A stretch of DNA of 56,496 bases from Paracoccaceae bacterium (GCA_018223125.1 JAAEZA010000024.1:1-56496); one strand, 5' to 3'. Counted from the first letter of the stretch, positions 33,467 to 42,874 are shown. Notes: generated by a model not told the origin, from the sequence alone. Program-made: numbers and translations.

Positions 33467-34365
33467 TGCGCCGTTTTATACTGTCCTGGGGCGCTCTCGC
33501 AGTGACGGTCTTCGTTTGGGGCAGTTATCTGGTGTCCACAAGGGCGGCCATGACGCAGCAGCTTTCCCCGATCGACATGGGCGTTCTGCGCTCGGTTCCG
33601 GCAGCAATCGCAGTTCTTCCCTTTATCCTGAAGCGTGGCATCAAGCCGAAGTCGGCAAACTGGCTTGATATTCTGGTTATCGGCGGCGGTGGAGGCACCC
33701 TGTTCACCCTGCTGCTGGCATCGGGCTATCAATATGCGCCTACGGTTGACGGCGGTTTGTTTACCCCGTCCATGCTGCCGGTCTTTGTCGCAGCTCTGAG
33801 CCTGATTTTTCTGGGACGGGCCTATGCAGGCATCCAGTACGCCGGAATTGCATTGATCCTGATCGGGGCTTTGGCCGTGGGCGGATTTGAGGCGATCCTC
33901 AACACCGCCTCGGGAAGCTGGCGCGGGCATCTGCTGTTTCTGACCGGATCCTGCTGCTGGGCGGCTTACACCGTGCGTTTCAATGTATCAGCCCTTGATC
34001 CGATCGACGGCGCGGTCGTCATTCTGGGCTGGTCATCGCTGGCCTTTCTGACGGCAATCGCGTTTTTTGGAACCGGATTGTTTTCTGTGCCGGCACCGAT
34101 CCTCGCCATTCAGGTGTTTCAGGGGTTCATGGCCGGATTTGTGGCCAACTTTACCTTTCTTTACGCGATCCGAACCCTTGGGTCCGCCATCCCTGCCGCC
34201 GCCGCCGCTTTGGTGCCGGTTATCGCGGCAATCGGGGGATGGGTGTTTCTGGACGAGCCGATTTCAGCCTTCAAATGGCTTGGCATCCTGATCGTCGCCG
34301 CCGGTGTTGCGCTGGCCTCCGGCGTGATCGAAACCCGACGCACTCGCAAGGCCGAAGCCTCTTAA
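33466..34365 (+). CDS. EamA/DMT-family transporter
   Basis: 299 residues with ten hydrophobic segments in two EamA repeats. The second repeat ends AIPAAAAALVPVIAAIGGWVFLDEP, a typical DMT signature, and the C-terminus is a short basic tail. Export of an amino acid or metabolite is likely. The TGATG overlap with the radical SAM gene implies a shared purpose. Its TAA shares the palindromic TTAA with the stop of the convergent aroB. Confidence 0.87.
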   Translation: MRRFILSWGALAVTVFVWGSYLVSTRAAMTQQLSPIDMGVLRSVPAAIAVLPFILKRGIKPKSANWLDILVIGGGGGTLFTLLLASGYQYAPTVDGGLFTPSMLPVFVAALSLIFLGRAYAGIQYAGIALILIGALAVGGFEAILNTASGSWRGHLLFLTGSCCWAAYTVRFNVSALDPIDGAVVILGWSSLAFLTAIAFFGTGLFSVPAPILAIQVFQGFMAGFVANFTFLYAIRTLGSAIPAAAAALVPVIAAIGGWVFLDEPISAFKWLGILIVAAGVALASGVIETRRTRKAEAS

Positions 34366-35474
34366 CGGGCGGCGAGCGCCTCGGCCAAAACGGATTTCAC
34401 AACGGACAGGTCCACATCACGGGTGACAAACGCCTCCCCCAGACCACGGGCCATGATAAAGCCGATCACACCGTCGCTGACCTTTTTATCCTGTCCCATC
34501 AGTTCGATCAAACCATCGGCATCGGGCAGCGGTCCATCGATTTCCGACAGGTCGCATTTCATGCCCATCGCTTTGAAATGGGCCCGCACACGGCTTGGTG
34601 CTTCCTGCGCACAAAAGCCGAGCTTCTGGGACACTTCAAATGCCAGCGCACAGCCGATAGACACGCCTTCCCCGTGAAGCAGCCGGTCTGAATAGCCCGT
34701 GGCGGCCTCTAACGCATGTCCGAAGGTATGGCCAAGGTTCAGCAAGGCGCGATCCCCCCGTTCCTGTTCGTCTCGCGCCACGATTTCAGCCTTCATTTCG
34801 CAAGAGCGTTTCACCGCATAAATGCGTTTGGCCACATCCCCGGCAGCCGCAGCCGCAGCATTGTCCTCCAGCCAGTCCCAGAAATCCGCATCCCCGAGCA
34901 GGCCGTATTTCGCGACTTCTCCGTAGCCTGCCAGATAATCCCGCTTTTCCAGCGTGTCGAGCAGTGACACATCCGCCAGCACCAGTTGGGGTTGATAAAA
35001 TGCACCCACAAGATTTTTGCCTTGGGGGGAGTTGATCCCCGTCTTGCCGCCCACGGAGCTGTCTACCTGAGCCAGCAATGTCGTAGGCATCTGCACGAAA
35101 CGGATACCACGGCGCACAATGGCTGCTGCAAACCCTGCAAGATCCCCGATCACGCCACCGCCAAAAGCAATCAGGATGTCGTCCCGTTCGATCTTTTCGG
35201 ACAGCAACCATTCAACCGTGCGCTGCAACTGATCCCAGCTCTTGGTGGTTTCACCCGCCGGAAGCTGAAGCGTCACGGCCTCTATACCTGCAGTCTCCAG
35301 CCCAGATAGCAACGCAGGTAAATGCTTTGAAGCGACAGTTTCATCCGTGATGACTGCTACTTTGTTCCGGCGCAGGAACGGCGCAACATACGCGCCGGAT
35401 TCGGCCAGCAGGCCAGTGCCGATTTCAATATCATAGGAGCGATGCCCCAGATCCACGACTACCTGTTCGCGCAT
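34362..35474 (-). CDS. aroB: 3-dehydroquinate synthase
   Basis: NAD- and metal-dependent second enzyme of the shikimate pathway, 370 residues. Signatures are FGGGVIGDLAGFAAAIVRRG (NAD site), PTTLLAQVDSSVGGKTGIN, the metal ligands in LNLGHTFGHALE, and HGEGVSIG. It overlaps aroK by one base (TGATG type), forming the usual aroK-aroB pair. Confidence 0.96.
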   Translation of the reverse strand: MREQVVVDLGHRSYDIEIGTGLLAESGAYVAPFLRRNKVAVITDETVASKHLPALLSGLETAGIEAVTLQLPAGETTKSWDQLQRTVEWLLSEKIERDDILIAFGGGVIGDLAGFAAAIVRRGIRFVQMPTTLLAQVDSSVGGKTGINSPQGKNLVGAFYQPQLVLADVSLLDTLEKRDYLAGYGEVAKYGLLGDADFWDWLEDNAAAAAAGDVAKRIYAVKRSCEMKAEIVARDEQERGDRALLNLGHTFGHALEAATGYSDRLLHGEGVSIGCALAFEVSQKLGFCAQEAPSRVRAHFKAMGMKCDLSEIDGPLPDADGLIELMGQDKKVSDGVIGFIMARGLGEAFVTRDVDLSVVKSVLAEALAAR

Positions 35475-36028
35475 TAGCGTGCTCCTTTTGTGACGCCGCT
35501 GTTGGGGTCGGCCAACAGGGTTTGAATGACCCGCTGTGCCATATCTTCAAGGGAGAGCCCGTCTTCGCTGTCCACTACAATCTCGGCGTTCTGGTAAATC
35601 GGTGTGCGCGCAGTGTGAAGCCCTGCCAGCGTTTCGCGCGGGTTGTCGGTCTGTAACAATGGGCGCGTGCTTTTGTGCCGGACCCGCGACCATAGCAGCT
35701 CCAGATCGGCCCGAAGCCACAAAGCTACCCCGTGTTTTGCAATCAACGCGCGGTTGCCTTCAGCCAGATATGCCCCGCCGCCCGTGGACAGGATGCAGGG
35801 TTTCCCAAGCAAGAGCCGTTCCAGCACCTGACTTTCCTTGGCGCGGAAAAACGCTTCTCCGTCACGGGTAAATATCTCGGCCACCGTCATATTGGCAGCC
35901 CGTTCGATCTCGTGATCCGAATCAAGAAATGGCACGCCCAGCTTTTGTGCAACCAGCGTACCAACCGCGGTTTTACCAGCCCCCATCAGCCCGACCAGCA
36001 CAACCGTTTTTTTCAAGTGATAGCCCAA
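35474..36028 (-). CDS. aroK: shikimate kinase
   Basis: Phosphorylates shikimate, 184 residues. The P-loop is GLMGAGKTAVG (14-24), followed by the DSDHEIE substrate/metal site, the FRAKE motif and LSTGGGAYL. It carries a C-terminal extension of about ten residues. First gene of aroK-aroB. The 190-bp region upstream (36029-36220) shows no gene. Confidence 0.95.
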   Translation of the reverse strand: MGYHLKKTVVLVGLMGAGKTAVGTLVAQKLGVPFLDSDHEIERAANMTVAEIFTRDGEAFFRAKESQVLERLLLGKPCILSTGGGAYLAEGNRALIAKHGVALWLRADLELLWSRVRHKSTRPLLQTDNPRETLAGLHTARTPIYQNAEIVVDSEDGLSLEDMAQRVIQTLLADPNSGVTKGAR

Positions 36029-36220
36029 TCCAGCCCGTCCCTAAGCCCGGGGTCCGTCAGGAAAATACGCAAGTTCCTGCCGATGCCCCATTATCAAATT
36101 CCAATTTGGGTGATAACATTGTCTAAACTTCATACAACCCCCAGAGGCCCGATCCGGGGTCTTTCTTGATGGCAACATCAGGGGTGAAAACAAGAAAAGA
36201 AGGCAATAGAGGCAAAATCA

Positions 36221-36355
36221 ATGGGCAGGATCATCCGTTTTCTCATTTTAGTACTGATCCTCGCATTTCTGGCGGTTTTGGGGTATTCTTTCGTGGGCGA
36301 TCTTTCTGCCCCCAAAACAGAGGTGACAGTCCCTGTTACGCTTGACGACACATAG
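36221..36355 (+). CDS. 44-residue single-span membrane peptide
   Basis: Small ORF MGRIIRFLILVLILAFLAVL... with one clear membrane helix (about residues 5-24) and an acidic or neutral periplasmic tail ending VPVTLDDT. AAGGCAATAGAGGC precedes the ATG, so translation initiation is plausible. The last 14 nt overlap the TTG start of the next gene, indicating coupling. No function known; it may be a small partner of the secreted protein encoded next. Confidence 0.65.
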   Translation: MGRIIRFLILVLILAFLAVLGYSFVGDLSAPKTEVTVPVTLDDT

Positions 36356-37796
36356 ACTCTGTAGCGTCGTATTCTTAGGCTGTGCGCCGTTTTCTACACA
36401 GGCGCAGGGGATCGTCGGGGGCATTACCACCGAAGCAATCCGCACAAGCCAGTTGGATACGGTCCAGACCGACGCTGTGGGTATTCTGAGCCCCTCTCAA
36501 TCCGGTATTCCACAGGAGTTCTGGGGCAATAGCGATGTGGCTACGCTTGCCCGTCTGGTTGCTCCTTTTCACGAAGGTGCCTTGCCACAGATCAACGCGC
36601 TGTGGCAGCGGATTGTACTGAGCGAGGTTGATCCCCCGCAATATATCCCACAGAAGGGTGCCCTGCTGCTGGCACGGGTGGATTATCTCATGAATGCCGG
36701 TGCGCTCGAACAGGCAGAGGCCTTGCTGGACCGTGTTGGCGCACAAACCCCCGAGTTGTTTCGCCGGACGTTCGATGTCGGGCTACTGGCAGGTCGGGCC
36801 CAATCCGCCTGTAACATGATGCTGCGCAACCCGAGCCTGACGCCGGATTTCAAGGCCCGCGTTTTTTGTCTGGCCCGTGCGAATGATTGGTCCGCCGCAG
36901 CCCTGACGCTGACCACGGCCAAAGCGCTCGGCCAGATCAGTGATCCTGACGAACACCTGCTGGCCCGTTTTCTCGACCCCGAATTGTTTGAGGAAATCGC
37001 CGCACCGCCGCCGCCATCTCCGCTGACGGCTCTGGATTTTGTCATGCGCGAAGCACTGGCCCTGCCCCGCAGCGGACGCGCCCTGCCGCTGGCCTTTCTG
37101 CACGGCGATTTGCAAAGTCAGACCGGATGGCGCAATCAGGTACTGGCGACCGAAAGGCTTGTTCGGTCCGGCGCGATCCCGCCCGATCGGCTGATCTCTT
37201 TGTATCAGGACGGAGAGCCGGCCGCCTCCGGTGGAATCTGGGTCCGGATTTCTGCTGTTCAGAACCTGATCGAAGCAATGGACAGAAATGACGCAGAGGC
37301 GGCCTCCAAAGCGCTGCCAGATGCCTATCGCACCCTGCGAGCGGTTGGACTGGAGTTTATTCTTGCCGATCTGGCAGCAGATGATCTGCGGGATGTGGAG
37401 CTTTCGCCAAAAGCAGCGTCGATCCGATACCGGCTTTGGTTGACCCAGGCCGATTACGCAGACCTGACATTTGAATATACACCACAGAACGACACCGAAG
37501 CATTTTTGCAGGCGATCGCTCAGGGGCAGGCATTGCCAAACCCGAAGAACGATATCGAAGCCGCCGTCAAAGCCGCTTTCGACGGCACCACGCTGGATGT
37601 TTCAGCGGTTACCGATGCGCGGCAGGGACGGTTCGGCGAGGCGATCCTGCGCTCAACCACGGACCTGATTGCATCACGTTATGCCGATCCGCTTGCGGTA
37701 GAGGCCTGTCTTTCAGCATTGTTGCTGGCCGGAATGGAAGATGACGCCCGCTGGATTGCGCTGGCCGTACTGCTGCAAAAAACCGGCCGGATATAA
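36342..37796 (+). CDS. secreted protein of unknown function upstream of xerD
   Basis: 484 residues. An N-terminal signal peptide (CSVVFLGCAPFSTQAQG) is followed by a helical, Ala/Leu-rich protein with repeat-like paired helices (ARVDYLMNAGALEQAEALLD, CLARANDWSAAALTL, LLAGMEDDARWIALAVLL). These suggest TPR-like solenoid packing in the periplasm. The start is taken as the TTG at 36342, overlapping the small membrane peptide. The TAA overlaps the xerD ATG by one base. I do not recognise a named family. Confidence 0.75.
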   Translation: MTTHRLCSVVFLGCAPFSTQAQGIVGGITTEAIRTSQLDTVQTDAVGILSPSQSGIPQEFWGNSDVATLARLVAPFHEGALPQINALWQRIVLSEVDPPQYIPQKGALLLARVDYLMNAGALEQAEALLDRVGAQTPELFRRTFDVGLLAGRAQSACNMMLRNPSLTPDFKARVFCLARANDWSAAALTLTTAKALGQISDPDEHLLARFLDPELFEEIAAPPPPSPLTALDFVMREALALPRSGRALPLAFLHGDLQSQTGWRNQVLATERLVRSGAIPPDRLISLYQDGEPAASGGIWVRISAVQNLIEAMDRNDAEAASKALPDAYRTLRAVGLEFILADLAADDLRDVELSPKAASIRYRLWLTQADYADLTFEYTPQNDTEAFLQAIAQGQALPNPKNDIEAAVKAAFDGTTLDVSAVTDARQGRFGEAILRSTTDLIASRYADPLAVEACLSALLLAGMEDDARWIALAVLLQKTGRI

Positions 37797-38716
37797 TGCA
37801 GAACTGGATCGAAACCTTTCTGGAAGCCATGTATGCCGAACATGATGCGTCCGAAAACACGCTGAAAGCCTATGCTGCCGACCTGCGCGAGTTTGGTGAA
37901 TTTCTGAGCCAAGCCGGAACGGATTTTTCACGGGCAACCCGCGACGATGTAGAAGCTTATCTGATTTCACTGGACGAGAGGGGAATGGCACAGGCAACAC
38001 GGGCGCGCCGGCTCTCTTCCCTGCGCCAGTTGTTCCGCTTTGCCTTTGAAGAGGGCTGGCGCGAGGATGATCCTGCAACGCAGATCAGAGGCCCCCGCAA
38101 GAAACGTCATCTGCCCAAAACCCTGAGCGAGGAAGAAGTTGACCGTCTGCTTGAGGCCGCTCAGACCACGGGGCGAAGCGAAACCGACCGGTTGCGCAAC
38201 AGCTGCCTGATCCAACTTCTCTATGCAACGGGGATGCGCGTAAGCGAACTGGTTTCACTGCCGGTTGCCGCAGTACGCGGCAATCCCGAAATGCTGCTGG
38301 TGCGCGGTAAGGGCGACAAGGAACGGCTTGTACCGCTTTCCCCCCCGGCAAAGATGGCCGTCGCCGCATGGTTGGAACGCCGCGACAGGGATGAAGAAAC
38401 CGCGCGTCAGAAGGGGAAACAACCCTCGCGGTTCCTGTTTCCTTCCAACGGCAAACTTGGCCATCTGACGCGCATCCGGTTTTATACGCTGGTGAAGGAA
38501 TTTGCTGTCAACGGCGGCATCAGCCCCGAGTCTGTCACCCCGCACACGCTGCGCCATGCTTTTGCCACCCATCTTCTGGCAGGCGGCGCTGATTTGCGCG
38601 TGATCCAGATGCTGCTGGGCCATGCGGATGTGGCGACGACGGAAATCTACACCCATGTGCTGGATGATAACCTCAAGAAGCTGGTGATGGAGCACCATCC
38701 GCTCGCGCAGGAATAA
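37796..38716 (+). CDS. xerD: site-specific tyrosine recombinase XerD
   Basis: Resolves chromosome dimers at dif with XerC and FtsK, 306 residues. The N-terminal SAM-like domain is at 1 to about 90. The catalytic residues sit in ATGMRVSELV (Arg), the RGKGDKERLVPL Lys strand, HTLRHAFATHLL (His-x-x-Arg), LLGHADVATTEIYTHV (His and the Tyr nucleophile). No att sites or phage genes are nearby, so it is the housekeeping recombinase rather than an integrase. Confidence 0.92.
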   Translation: MQNWIETFLEAMYAEHDASENTLKAYAADLREFGEFLSQAGTDFSRATRDDVEAYLISLDERGMAQATRARRLSSLRQLFRFAFEEGWREDDPATQIRGPRKKRHLPKTLSEEEVDRLLEAAQTTGRSETDRLRNSCLIQLLYATGMRVSELVSLPVAAVRGNPEMLLVRGKGDKERLVPLSPPAKMAVAAWLERRDRDEETARQKGKQPSRFLFPSNGKLGHLTRIRFYTLVKEFAVNGGISPESVTPHTLRHAFATHLLAGGADLRVIQMLLGHADVATTEIYTHVLDDNLKKLVMEHHPLAQE

Positions 38717-38842
38717 TCGGGCGCGCTGGCGCAATCCATTTGACGCCAAACTGACGCGGATGATTGATCCCCCGCCTGTTCCGGTTTATTTGCTGTCAGG
38801 CTAAGATCACAACACCACAGCCTTTTATAAGGAAAATACCGG

Positions 38843-40159
38843 ATGGATACGGCGCAAACCGCAACCGCGACTATGGACTTTAGTGCCTGGCTGACGATCG
38901 GGGGCATTCTCTGCCTGCTGGCGATCTCGGCTTTCTTTTCCGGCAGCGAGACTGCCCTGACGGCGGCTTCACGGGGCAAGCTGCATTCCCTTGCAGATCG
39001 CGGCTCTGCGGGGGCCAGCCGTGCGTTGCGCCTGACGGAAAATTCCGAAAGTCTGATCGGAGCGGTCCTGCTGGGCAACAACCTTGTGAATATCCTTGCC
39101 GCATCGCTGGCCACCAGCCTGTTCATGCGCCTGTTCGGCGAAAGCGGCGTGGCCCTTGCGACGCTGATCATGACCGTTCTGGTGCTGGTTTTTGCCGAAG
39201 TGCTGCCGAAAACCTATGCGATCCTGCAATCGGAAAAGGCAGCGACCCTTGTGTCCCTTCCGATCACGATTGTCGTGGCAGTGCTGGCGCCGGTGGTCAA
39301 TCTGGTTCAACTGATCGTACGGGGCATCCTGCGGGCGCTGGGCGTCAGTGCAGAAGCGGAAAGCGAAGCATCTGCCGCGCAGGCGGAAATCGCAGGGACC
39401 ATTTCCCTTGGCCATGTGGAAGGAACCGTAGACCGGGACGACCGTGACAGGCTGCTGGGCGCGCTGGACCTGAAAGACCGCGAGGTTGAAGAAATCATGT
39501 TGCACCGTTCCGATATGGAAATGGTGGATGCCTCCAACTCGCCGCAGGATATTATCAACCAGTGTCTGACATCGCCCCACACCCGCCTGCCCGTCTGGCA
39601 GGACGATCCCGAGAACATTATCGGTGTGCTTCACGCCAAAGACCTGCTGCGGGCTGTAAACAAGATATTGCGCGGCGAACAGGATGCGGCCAGCGATCTG
39701 GACGGGTTTAATGTGCTTGATGTGGCCATGACCCCGTATTTTGTCCCCGAAACCACAACGCTGGACGACCAGTTGCGGGAATTCCTGCGTCGCAAGACCC
39801 ATTTTGCGCTGGTGGTAGACGAATACGGGGCACTGCAAGGGTTGATCACGCTGGAGGACATCATCGAGGAGATCATCGGCGAGATTTCCGACGAGCATGA
39901 CGTGGACGACCAGCCGACACCGGAGATCGACACGCTGGGCCACTATCTGATTGACGGTGCCATGACGATCCGCGACCTGAACCGCGCTTTGGACTGGTCA
40001 CTGCCCGATGACGAGGCCAATACCGTTGCCGGTCTGGTCATTCACGAGGCCCAGATGATCCCCGATGCCGGGCAGGTCTTCGCCTTCCACGGCTTCCGGT
40101 TTGAAATCGTCGAACGGGAGCAGAACAAGATCACACAGTTGCGGATCAAACCTCTGTAG
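38843..40159 (+). CDS. CNNM/HlyC-CorC family membrane protein
   Basis: 438 residues: an N-terminal DUF21 (CNNM) membrane domain (about 10-190, three to four spans, AFFSGSETALTA), a CBS pair (MLHRSDMEMVD, RLPVWQDDPENIIGVLHAKDLL, FALVVDEYGALQGLITLEDIIEEIIGEI), and a CorC_HlyC transporter-associated C-terminal domain (from about 345). Homologues handle magnesium or cobalt export; the old haemolysin name is misleading. Confidence 0.9.
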   Translation: MDTAQTATATMDFSAWLTIGGILCLLAISAFFSGSETALTAASRGKLHSLADRGSAGASRALRLTENSESLIGAVLLGNNLVNILAASLATSLFMRLFGESGVALATLIMTVLVLVFAEVLPKTYAILQSEKAATLVSLPITIVVAVLAPVVNLVQLIVRGILRALGVSAEAESEASAAQAEIAGTISLGHVEGTVDRDDRDRLLGALDLKDREVEEIMLHRSDMEMVDASNSPQDIINQCLTSPHTRLPVWQDDPENIIGVLHAKDLLRAVNKILRGEQDAASDLDGFNVLDVAMTPYFVPETTTLDDQLREFLRRKTHFALVVDEYGALQGLITLEDIIEEIIGEISDEHDVDDQPTPEIDTLGHYLIDGAMTIRDLNRALDWSLPDDEANTVAGLVIHEAQMIPDAGQVFAFHGFRFEIVEREQNKITQLRIKPL

Positions 40160-40230
40160 CGTGGTTGATCCCCCGTCAGGGCACAGGTTGTGGCGGGGGA
40201 AGATTTGGATATTTGACCCAAAAAGAGCTG

Positions 40231-41790
40231 TTATCGTCCCTTGAACAGGCTGCCCAGAATACCGCGCACCAGAGTCTGGCCGGTTTTCGTGCCAAGTTGG
40301 CGGGCAAGCGATTTGGCAAATGTCGTGCCCACGCTGTCACTGCGGGATCTGCGCGTTGAGGTGCTTTTGCTGCGGCTTGATCCACCGTCATACCTGCGGG
40401 CGCGCTGGAACTCGCGGGCGCGGTCTTCCTCGGCTTGTTCGGCTTTTTCGGCCTGTTCCTGTTTTTCAGCTTCGGCAGCCGCATCAGCGGCCCGCTGGCG
40501 CAGGATTTCAAAGGCGCTTTCCCGATCAACGGCGGCCTCGTAAAGGCCTGCAACGGGGGAACCGGCAATAACGTCCCTGCGCTCCTGCGCAGTGATCGGT
40601 CCGAGTTGCGAGGATGGTGGCCGGATCAAAGTGCGCTCCACCACAGACGGCATCCCCTTTTTTTCCAGCGTAGAGACCAAAGCTTCGCCGACGCCGACCT
40701 GTGTGATTGCCTCCCGCGTGTCAAAGGCAGGATTGGCGCGGAAGGTTTCGGCAGCGAGCCGCAGGGCTTTCTGGTCTTTCGGAGTAAAGGCCCGCAGCGC
40801 GTGCTGTATCCGGTTTCCCAACTGCCCCAAAATATCGTCAGGCACATCCGCCGGATTTTGCGTGACGAAATAGACGCCGACACCTTTGGAACGGATCAGC
40901 CGCGCAACCTGTTCTACCTTGTCCAGCAGAGCCTTCGGGGCATCGTCAAACAGCAGATGGGCCTCGTCAAAGAAGAACACCAGTTTGGGTTTGTCCGGAT
41001 CGCCGACTTCGGGCAGGGTTTCAAACAGTTCCGAAAGCATCCACAACAGGAAGGTCGCGTAAAGCCGCGGGGATTGCATCAGCTTGTCTGCCGCAAGGAT
41101 GTTGATGCGCCCCTGCCCGCCCTGCGTGGTCGAGATCATATGGTTCAGGTCGAGCGCAGGCTCCCCGAAAAAGGCATCCGCTCCCTGATTTTCCAACACC
41201 AGAAGCCGCCGCTGGATCGCACCGATCGAACTACGCGCCACGTTTCCGTATTCCAGCGAGACCGCGTCTTCGTTCTCCCCAAGCCACACGAGCATTGCAC
41301 GAAGATCTTTCATGTCGAGAAGCGCAAGCCCCTGTTCGTCTGCCACGTGGAAAGCGATGTTGAGAACCCCTTCCTGTGCCTCGGTCAGTTCCATCAGGCG
41401 GGAAAGCAACAACGGCCCCATCTCGGATATTGTAGTGCGCACGGGATGGCCCTGCTCGCCGAACAAATCCCAGAAAGTGACCGGAAATGCGTCGTAACCG
41501 TAATCGTCAAAACCGATTTTTTCCGCACGGCTGGTGAAGGCCTCATGCAATTTGAAATCCGGCGATCCGGAACGTGCAAGCCCGGAAAGATCTCCTTTTA
41601 CGTCCGACAGAATGACTGGAACACCTGCCTGAGAGAAACTCTCTGCCAGAATTTGCAGTGTCACGGTTTTGCCCGTACCGGTCGCCCCCGCAATGAGCCC
41701 GTGCCGGTTTGCATATTTTAGAATGAGCGATTGGGGATCAGCATAATCGGGGCCGCCGCCGCCGATAAAAAGGGATTTTCCGTCTTGCAT
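40231..41790 (-). CDS. HerA-type ATPase of the DUF853 family
   Basis: 519-residue P-loop ATPase. Walker A GATGTGKTV is at about 35-43 and Walker B LVFFFDEAHLLFDD near 265-278. YFVTQNPADVPDDILGQLGN follows as the sensor region. The C-terminus is a charged Lys/Glu/Ala helix and a Ser/Arg-rich stretch with low complexity, then QLGTKTGQTLVRGILGSLF. DUF853 proteins resemble HerA/FtsK translocases. The role is unknown, though some act in DNA repair or phage defence; nothing nearby suggests a defence island. Confidence 0.85.
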   Translation of the reverse strand: MQDGKSLFIGGGGPDYADPQSLILKYANRHGLIAGATGTGKTVTLQILAESFSQAGVPVILSDVKGDLSGLARSGSPDFKLHEAFTSRAEKIGFDDYGYDAFPVTFWDLFGEQGHPVRTTISEMGPLLLSRLMELTEAQEGVLNIAFHVADEQGLALLDMKDLRAMLVWLGENEDAVSLEYGNVARSSIGAIQRRLLVLENQGADAFFGEPALDLNHMISTTQGGQGRINILAADKLMQSPRLYATFLLWMLSELFETLPEVGDPDKPKLVFFFDEAHLLFDDAPKALLDKVEQVARLIRSKGVGVYFVTQNPADVPDDILGQLGNRIQHALRAFTPKDQKALRLAAETFRANPAFDTREAITQVGVGEALVSTLEKKGMPSVVERTLIRPPSSQLGPITAQERRDVIAGSPVAGLYEAAVDRESAFEILRQRAADAAAEAEKQEQAEKAEQAEEDRAREFQRARRYDGGSSRSKSTSTRRSRSDSVGTTFAKSLARQLGTKTGQTLVRGILGSLFKGR

Positions 41791-42244
41791 AAAGTGAACT
41801 CCTGCCTGTTTGTCGGCAGAATAGCCATTTATCCTTTCGGTGCCACTGTTGAATCAGACGCAAATTTTGACCATATGATAAAGAAATCGAAGATTAGTTT
41901 ATACCTAACAGATTACAAACTTTACAAAGCAAGCCACTGTTGACGCGGGGAAAATTCTGTCTTAGCGTGCCTTTACAAATGATCGGCTAGTCCGACGGGG
42001 AGAACTGCAAACGCAGAATTGAAGACGCTTAGGAGAACACTCCAAGCGTCTTCTTCGCACTTGATCCTTTGTCCAATGCACCTGCGAAACAGGAAACGAC
42101 AGCAGAACCAGACGAAGACACCAGCCCCCGATCCAACAGGTCTTTAATAGGCAAAGCCCCGCGGATCACAAAATTTTTCCTGACATTCCGACTAAATCGT
42201 TTTATGTAGCACCAAATGAATTGAAACAGCCAAGAGGCATCCTG
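41791..42244. other. 454-bp intergenic region with a candidate small RNA
   Basis: No convincing coding region. 41860-41945 is AT-rich. TTGACG (41940-41945), 17 bp, then TAGCGT (41963-41968) could be a promoter. It is followed by three small hairpins: TCGG/CCGA at 41983-41995, CTGC/GCAG at 42005-42016, and the long 42021-42053 stem. The layout would suit an RNA of roughly 80 nt, or a leader of the IalB gene. Confidence 0.3.
42021..42056 (+). terminator. strong hairpin in the region before the IalB gene
   Basis: GAAGACGCTT-A-GGAG pairs with CTCC-AAGCGTCTTC: 14 bp with a single bulged A and an AACA tetraloop, followed by TTC. The U-tract is poor. It may be the end of a short transcript starting near 41975. 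Confidence 0.45.
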
Positions 42245-42874
42245 ATGAAGACTACTCTGATCCCCTTTGCACTCGCTGCGTTGATGGCCGCTCCGCTGGC
42301 GCACGCCCAGGAGACAACTGCCGAAACAGATGCGGCGCAGACCCAGACAGAGACGCCTGCCACAGAAGAAAGCACTACTCTGGACAACGAATACAAGGTT
42401 GCCGAGGAAAATGCAGCGCCTGAAGAAGGTCAGGGCTACCTGCGTGAAGAACATGGCGAATGGCAGGTGCGTTGTATCAAGGCTGCCGAGGGTGAAGAAG
42501 AAGAATGCCGCCTGTTCAACCTGCTGAAGGATGAAGACGGCAACACCATTGCACAACTGGACATGCAGGCGCTGCCCAAGGGTGGCAAGGCCGTGGCCGG
42601 TGTGGACCTGGCAACGCCGCTCGGGTCTTTGCTGACCGCGCAGGTGGTTATGAAAGTCGATTCCGCCAAGGCAAAGCGTTATCCTTACACATGGTGTGAC
42701 AACCTTGGCTGTTATGCCCGTTTCGGCATGACTGCTGGCGAAATCAACGCGATGAAGGCAGGCAACAATGCGGTTGTGACCATTGCCTCTGTTACCGCGC
42801 CGGACGAGCCTCTCGGGCTGGATCTGTCGCTGAGCGGATTTACCGCCGCATGGAACGCCATCGCGCCGAAGTAA
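42245..42874 (+). CDS. invasion-associated locus B (IalB)-like secreted protein
   Basis: 209 residues: a signal peptide (ends APLAHA-QETT, residue 21), an acidic Thr/Glu-rich linker (22-65), then the IalB domain (GEWQVRCIKAAEGEEEECRLF, LPYTW-type YPYTWCDNLGCYARFG). Four cysteines probably form disulfides. Despite the name, the family is widespread in free-living alphaproteobacteria and its role is unclear. The ATG at 42245 has AGAGG 8 nt upstream; an in-frame ATG at 42221 would displace the signal. Confidence 0.87.
   Translation: MKTTLIPFALAALMAAPLAHAQETTAETDAAQTQTETPATEESTTLDNEYKVAEENAAPEEGQGYLREEHGEWQVRCIKAAEGEEEECRLFNLLKDEDGNTIAQLDMQALPKGGKAVAGVDLATPLGSLLTAQVVMKVDSAKAKRYPYTWCDNLGCYARFGMTAGEINAMKAGNNAVVTIASVTAPDEPLGLDLSLSGFTAAWNAIAPK

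Noticed and set aside
37796-38716. Possible phage integrase and genomic-island boundary
   Set aside because: The recombinase matches housekeeping XerD, with no tRNA, att repeats or phage genes adjacent.
40169-40200. Terminator between the CNNM and DUF853 genes
   Set aside because: Only a 7-bp stem (TCCCCCG/CGGGGGA) with an 18-nt loop and no T run; too weak.
40435-41721. 428-codon open frame opposite the DUF853 ATPase
   Set aside because: No conserved motif; the minus-strand ATPase has intact Walker motifs over the same bases.
40231-41790. HerA-type ATPase as part of a phage-defence system
   Set aside because: No nuclease, Sir2 or other defence gene is near, and DUF853 is widespread as a lone gene.
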